Below, piece by piece: positions 6,304 to 7,948 of a DNA stretch of 7,948 bases (positions are counted from its first letter, which is position 1; every line of letters starts with the position of its first letter). Origin of the DNA: Ruminococcus sp. UBA1780 (GTDB lineage Bacteria > Bacillota > Clostridia > Oscillospirales > Ruminococcaceae). A model generated the notes under the pieces. The model did no database searches, was not told where the DNA came from, and worked only from the letters and a program-made list of their open reading frames with translations. Position numbers and translations under genes: made by a program. The DNA is taken from assembly GCA_002315235.1 (NCBI GenBank), contig DCGK01000021.1, positions 1-7,948 of the forward strand. Direction: 5' to 3'.

Positions 6304-7110
6304 TCAGGAAGCTTTCTTCAGATAATCAGCATATGTGCATATTTCAGCGCCGTTTATAACAATCTCACGATACGGTCTGGAATTTTCCTCATCAGTTTCC
6401 ACGGAAAGAACAGCGTCAATAACGTCCATGCCGTCAAAAACCTGTGCAAAAACAGTTATCTGCTGGGAAACATTAGGTGTTCCGCCGTACTTAAGGAACA
6501 GGTCAACAACTCTTCCGGCTCCGCCGGTGCTGCTGAGCTGCTGCTTTATTTCGTCAGTAAAATCAATTGTTCCGGAAACAAGGAACCTGCTTCCGCTGTA
6601 GGTTTCCTGTCCGTTGAAAAGAGTTGCATGCGTAAGACCGCACGACATCATTGCTCCTCTGAGAGGCCAGAGACTTTTACTCAGTTCAGGTTCGACTGTT
6701 TCAGTGCTTTTATCATAATCGTCAGGGAGCGAACCGTCTGTAAATTTGCCTCCTCCTCCGAAATAAAGTCCTTTTTCCACCGTGTATATGTATGTCCCGC
6801 TGTAGTATCCTGATTCAACAAGGGATGTATAGTTTGCAACTGTCTCAGGTGCAAACTGCGGATACAGCTCAGCTGCAAAGTCACCTAAATTTGTTGAAAT
6901 TACTGTAACAGGCGCATCATCAGCTATATTTCCGGCAATTGTTGCCTCCTGTACAAGCTCAATATCATCCGGAATACCAAATGAGTGCTTCCTTCTGGAC
7001 GAATTGACTACAGTTGCAATAACCATCGCTGCAGTTAATACAATCATCGCCGCAAAGGCTGCGTTTAAAAATTTACGTGACTTTCCTGTCTGTGTCTGGC
7101 TGCTCTTCAT
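6304..7110 (-). CDS. Membrane-anchored degenerate cyclophilin-like protein
   Basis: The 268-residue protein has a short charged N-terminus, one membrane segment (about 14-35, rich in Ala, Val, Ile, Met) and an extracytoplasmic domain. The uncleaved look suggests an N-terminal anchor. The domain keeps the cyclophilin plan: VTVISTNLGDFAAELYPQFAPETVANYTSL (about 68-97, split here by family comparison), GYYSGTYIYTV, SRFLVSG and ITVFAQVFDGMDVIDAV (218-234). The catalytic motif FHRV is replaced by YIYTV, FMIQGGD by LYFGGGG, and GSQF by GSRF, so the equivalents of CypA Arg55 and Gln111 are missing. It is probably not an active isomerase; a peptide-binding or chaperone role is inference. AGAAAGGA (7118-7125) lies 7 nt before the ATG. 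It follows cysS by 48 bp without a terminator, so both are probably co-transcribed. Confidence 0.8.
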   Translation of the reverse strand: MKSSQTQTGKSRKFLNAAFAAMIVLTAAMVIATVVNSSRRKHSFGIPDDIELVQEATIAGNIADDAPVTVISTNLGDFAAELYPQFAPETVANYTSLVESGYYSGTYIYTVEKGLYFGGGGKFTDGSLPDDYDKSTETVEPELSKSLWPLRGAMMSCGLTHATLFNGQETYSGSRFLVSGTIDFTDEIKQQLSSTGGAGRVVDLFLKYGGTPNVSQQITVFAQVFDGMDVIDAVLSVETDEENSRPYREIVINGAEICTYADYLKKAS

Positions 7111-7158
7111 ATGCTGTTCCTTTCTGTTCCCGAAAAACGTTTCCGTCCGGTTCCGGAT

Positions 7159-7948
7159 TTATTTTTTCTTTATCTTTGTTCCCTGTCTTGTTTCCTCAAT
7201 AATGTATCCCATTGATGCTATTTTTTCTCTGAGTTCATCAGCAAGTGCAAAATTCTTTTCCTTTCTTGCTGCAGTTCTCTGTTCTGCAAGCGCAAGAATT
7301 TCTGCCGGAATCTCCTCTTCCCTGTTTCTGTTGTAAAGAAGTCCGAGTACACCGGTAAGCTCATCAAACACAGCTGCACCTGCCATGAGCTGTTCCTTTG
7401 ATGTCTCGCTGTCTGCAGACATAGTGTTGAGGTCTCTTACAAGCTCGAAAATCGCAGTGATACCGTCAGCAGTATTAAGGTCATCATCCATTGCCTCAAT
7501 AAACTGCTGTCTTCTCTTTTCAAATGTTTCAGCAGCGCTGTCGCTTACTGAACCGCTCTTTGCAATTTCTATTGCACTGTCAAGAGTTGCACGGCAGTTG
7601 TAAAGTCTTTCAAGTGATGCCTTGCATGAATCAAGCAGTTCAACACAGTAGTTTATAGGACTTCTGTAGTGAGCCTGAACCATCATGTATCTTACAACCT
7701 CGTATCCGTATTTTTCCGCAACCTCTCTTGCTGTAAAGAAGTTTCCGAGAGACTTGGACATCTTCTGGTTGTCAACGTTTATATATCCGTTATGAACCCA
7801 GTAGTTTGCCAGTGTGCATCCTGTTGCAGCCTCGCTCTGTGCAATTTCGTTTTCATGATGAGGGAAGATAAGGTCCTGTCCGCCGCAGTGAATGTCGATA
7901 GTGTTTCCGATATGATGTCTTGACATGGCAGAGCATTCGATATGCCAG
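7159..7948 (-). CDS. cysS: Cysteinyl-tRNA synthetase, C-terminal 262 residues (5' end off window)
   Basis: CysRS attaches cysteine to tRNA-Cys using ATP in the cytosol; it is a class I synthetase of about 465 residues. The frame is open through the right edge: before the internal Met codon at 7926 it reads WHIECSA, so that Met is not the start. Zinc-site residues are visible in WHIECSAM (Cys) and FPHHENE (His and Glu). The class I signature is KMSKSLGNF. The DALR-type anticodon-binding domain follows (SPINYCVELL onward), and the basic C-terminus ends KIKKK. The usual HGGG before DLIFPHHENE reads HCGGQ, a variant I believe is common in Clostridia. The HIGH motif and first zinc cysteine lie off the window. 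The stop is 48 bp before the cyclophilin-like gene, with only a short palindrome (TCCGG-AA-CCGGA, 7146-7157) between. Confidence 0.97.
   Translation of the reverse strand, partial: WHIECSAMSRHHIGNTIDIHCGGQDLIFPHHENEIAQSEAATGCTLANYWVHNGYINVDNQKMSKSLGNFFTAREVAEKYGYEVVRYMMVQAHYRSPINYCVELLDSCKASLERLYNCRATLDSAIEIAKSGSVSDSAAETFEKRRQQFIEAMDDDLNTADGITAIFELVRDLNTMSADSETSKEQLMAGAAVFDELTGVLGLLYNRNREEEIPAEILALAEQRTAARKEKNFALADELREKIASMGYIIEETRQGTKIKKK

Noticed and set aside
7146..7157. Palindrome TCCGG-AA-CCGGA after the cysS stop
   Set aside because: The loop is too short for a stable hairpin and no T-run directly follows; it does not qualify as a terminator.
7159..7926. cysS starting at the Met codon at 7926
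   Set aside because: The same frame continues upstream to the window edge and encodes the conserved WHIECSA segment with a zinc-site cysteine, so the Met is internal.

Overview
The window looks like a chromosomal piece of a Gram-positive, cellulosome-type Clostridia bacterium, most likely a Ruminococcus (R. flavefaciens or R. albus-like). The main clue is a secreted protein ending in a type I dockerin (genes at 891-2663). Supporting signs are a clostridial-style PurB and CysS, the walJ-rlmH pair, AGGAG-type ribosome binding sites and moderate GC. The organism call is inference; no 16S or other marker gene is present. All recognisable genes lie on the minus strand, so they are transcribed from right to left.

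In transcription order: (1) 7948-7159, the 3' two-thirds of cysS (cysteinyl-tRNA synthetase, start off the window); (2) 7110-6304, a membrane-anchored, degenerate cyclophilin-like protein; (3) a near-consensus sigma-A promoter at 6265-6293; (4) 6174-5392, a canonical cyclophilin-type lipoprotein peptidyl-prolyl isomerase; (5) 5351-4065, murA with a TTG start; (6) 4046-3264, walJ/yycJ metallo-beta-lactamase-fold hydrolase; (7) 3261-2785, rlmH; (8) an intrinsic terminator at 2742-2777; (9) a 20-bp imperfect palindrome, then 2663-891, a secreted M3-like zinc peptidase with a C-terminal dockerin; (10) a cluster of DnaA-box-like sites at 834-889; (11) a strong extended -10 promoter at 763-791 driving purB (712 to off the left edge).

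PPIase, murA, walJ and rlmH form a tight unit (gaps of 40, 18 and 2 bp), bounded by the promoter at 6265-6293 and the terminator at 2742-2777. It joins extracytoplasmic protein folding, the first committed step of peptidoglycan synthesis, a WalRK-associated hydrolase and 23S rRNA modification. The dockerin peptidase appears to be a separate transcription unit placed between housekeeping genes; it is the most accessory-looking element here.

No tRNA, rRNA, insertion sequence, CRISPR array or riboswitch was recognised. The most interesting points are the dockerin-bearing M3-like peptidase, the degenerate membrane cyclophilin next to its intact paralogue, and the DnaA-box cluster upstream of purB. 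I found no convincing wholly new system.
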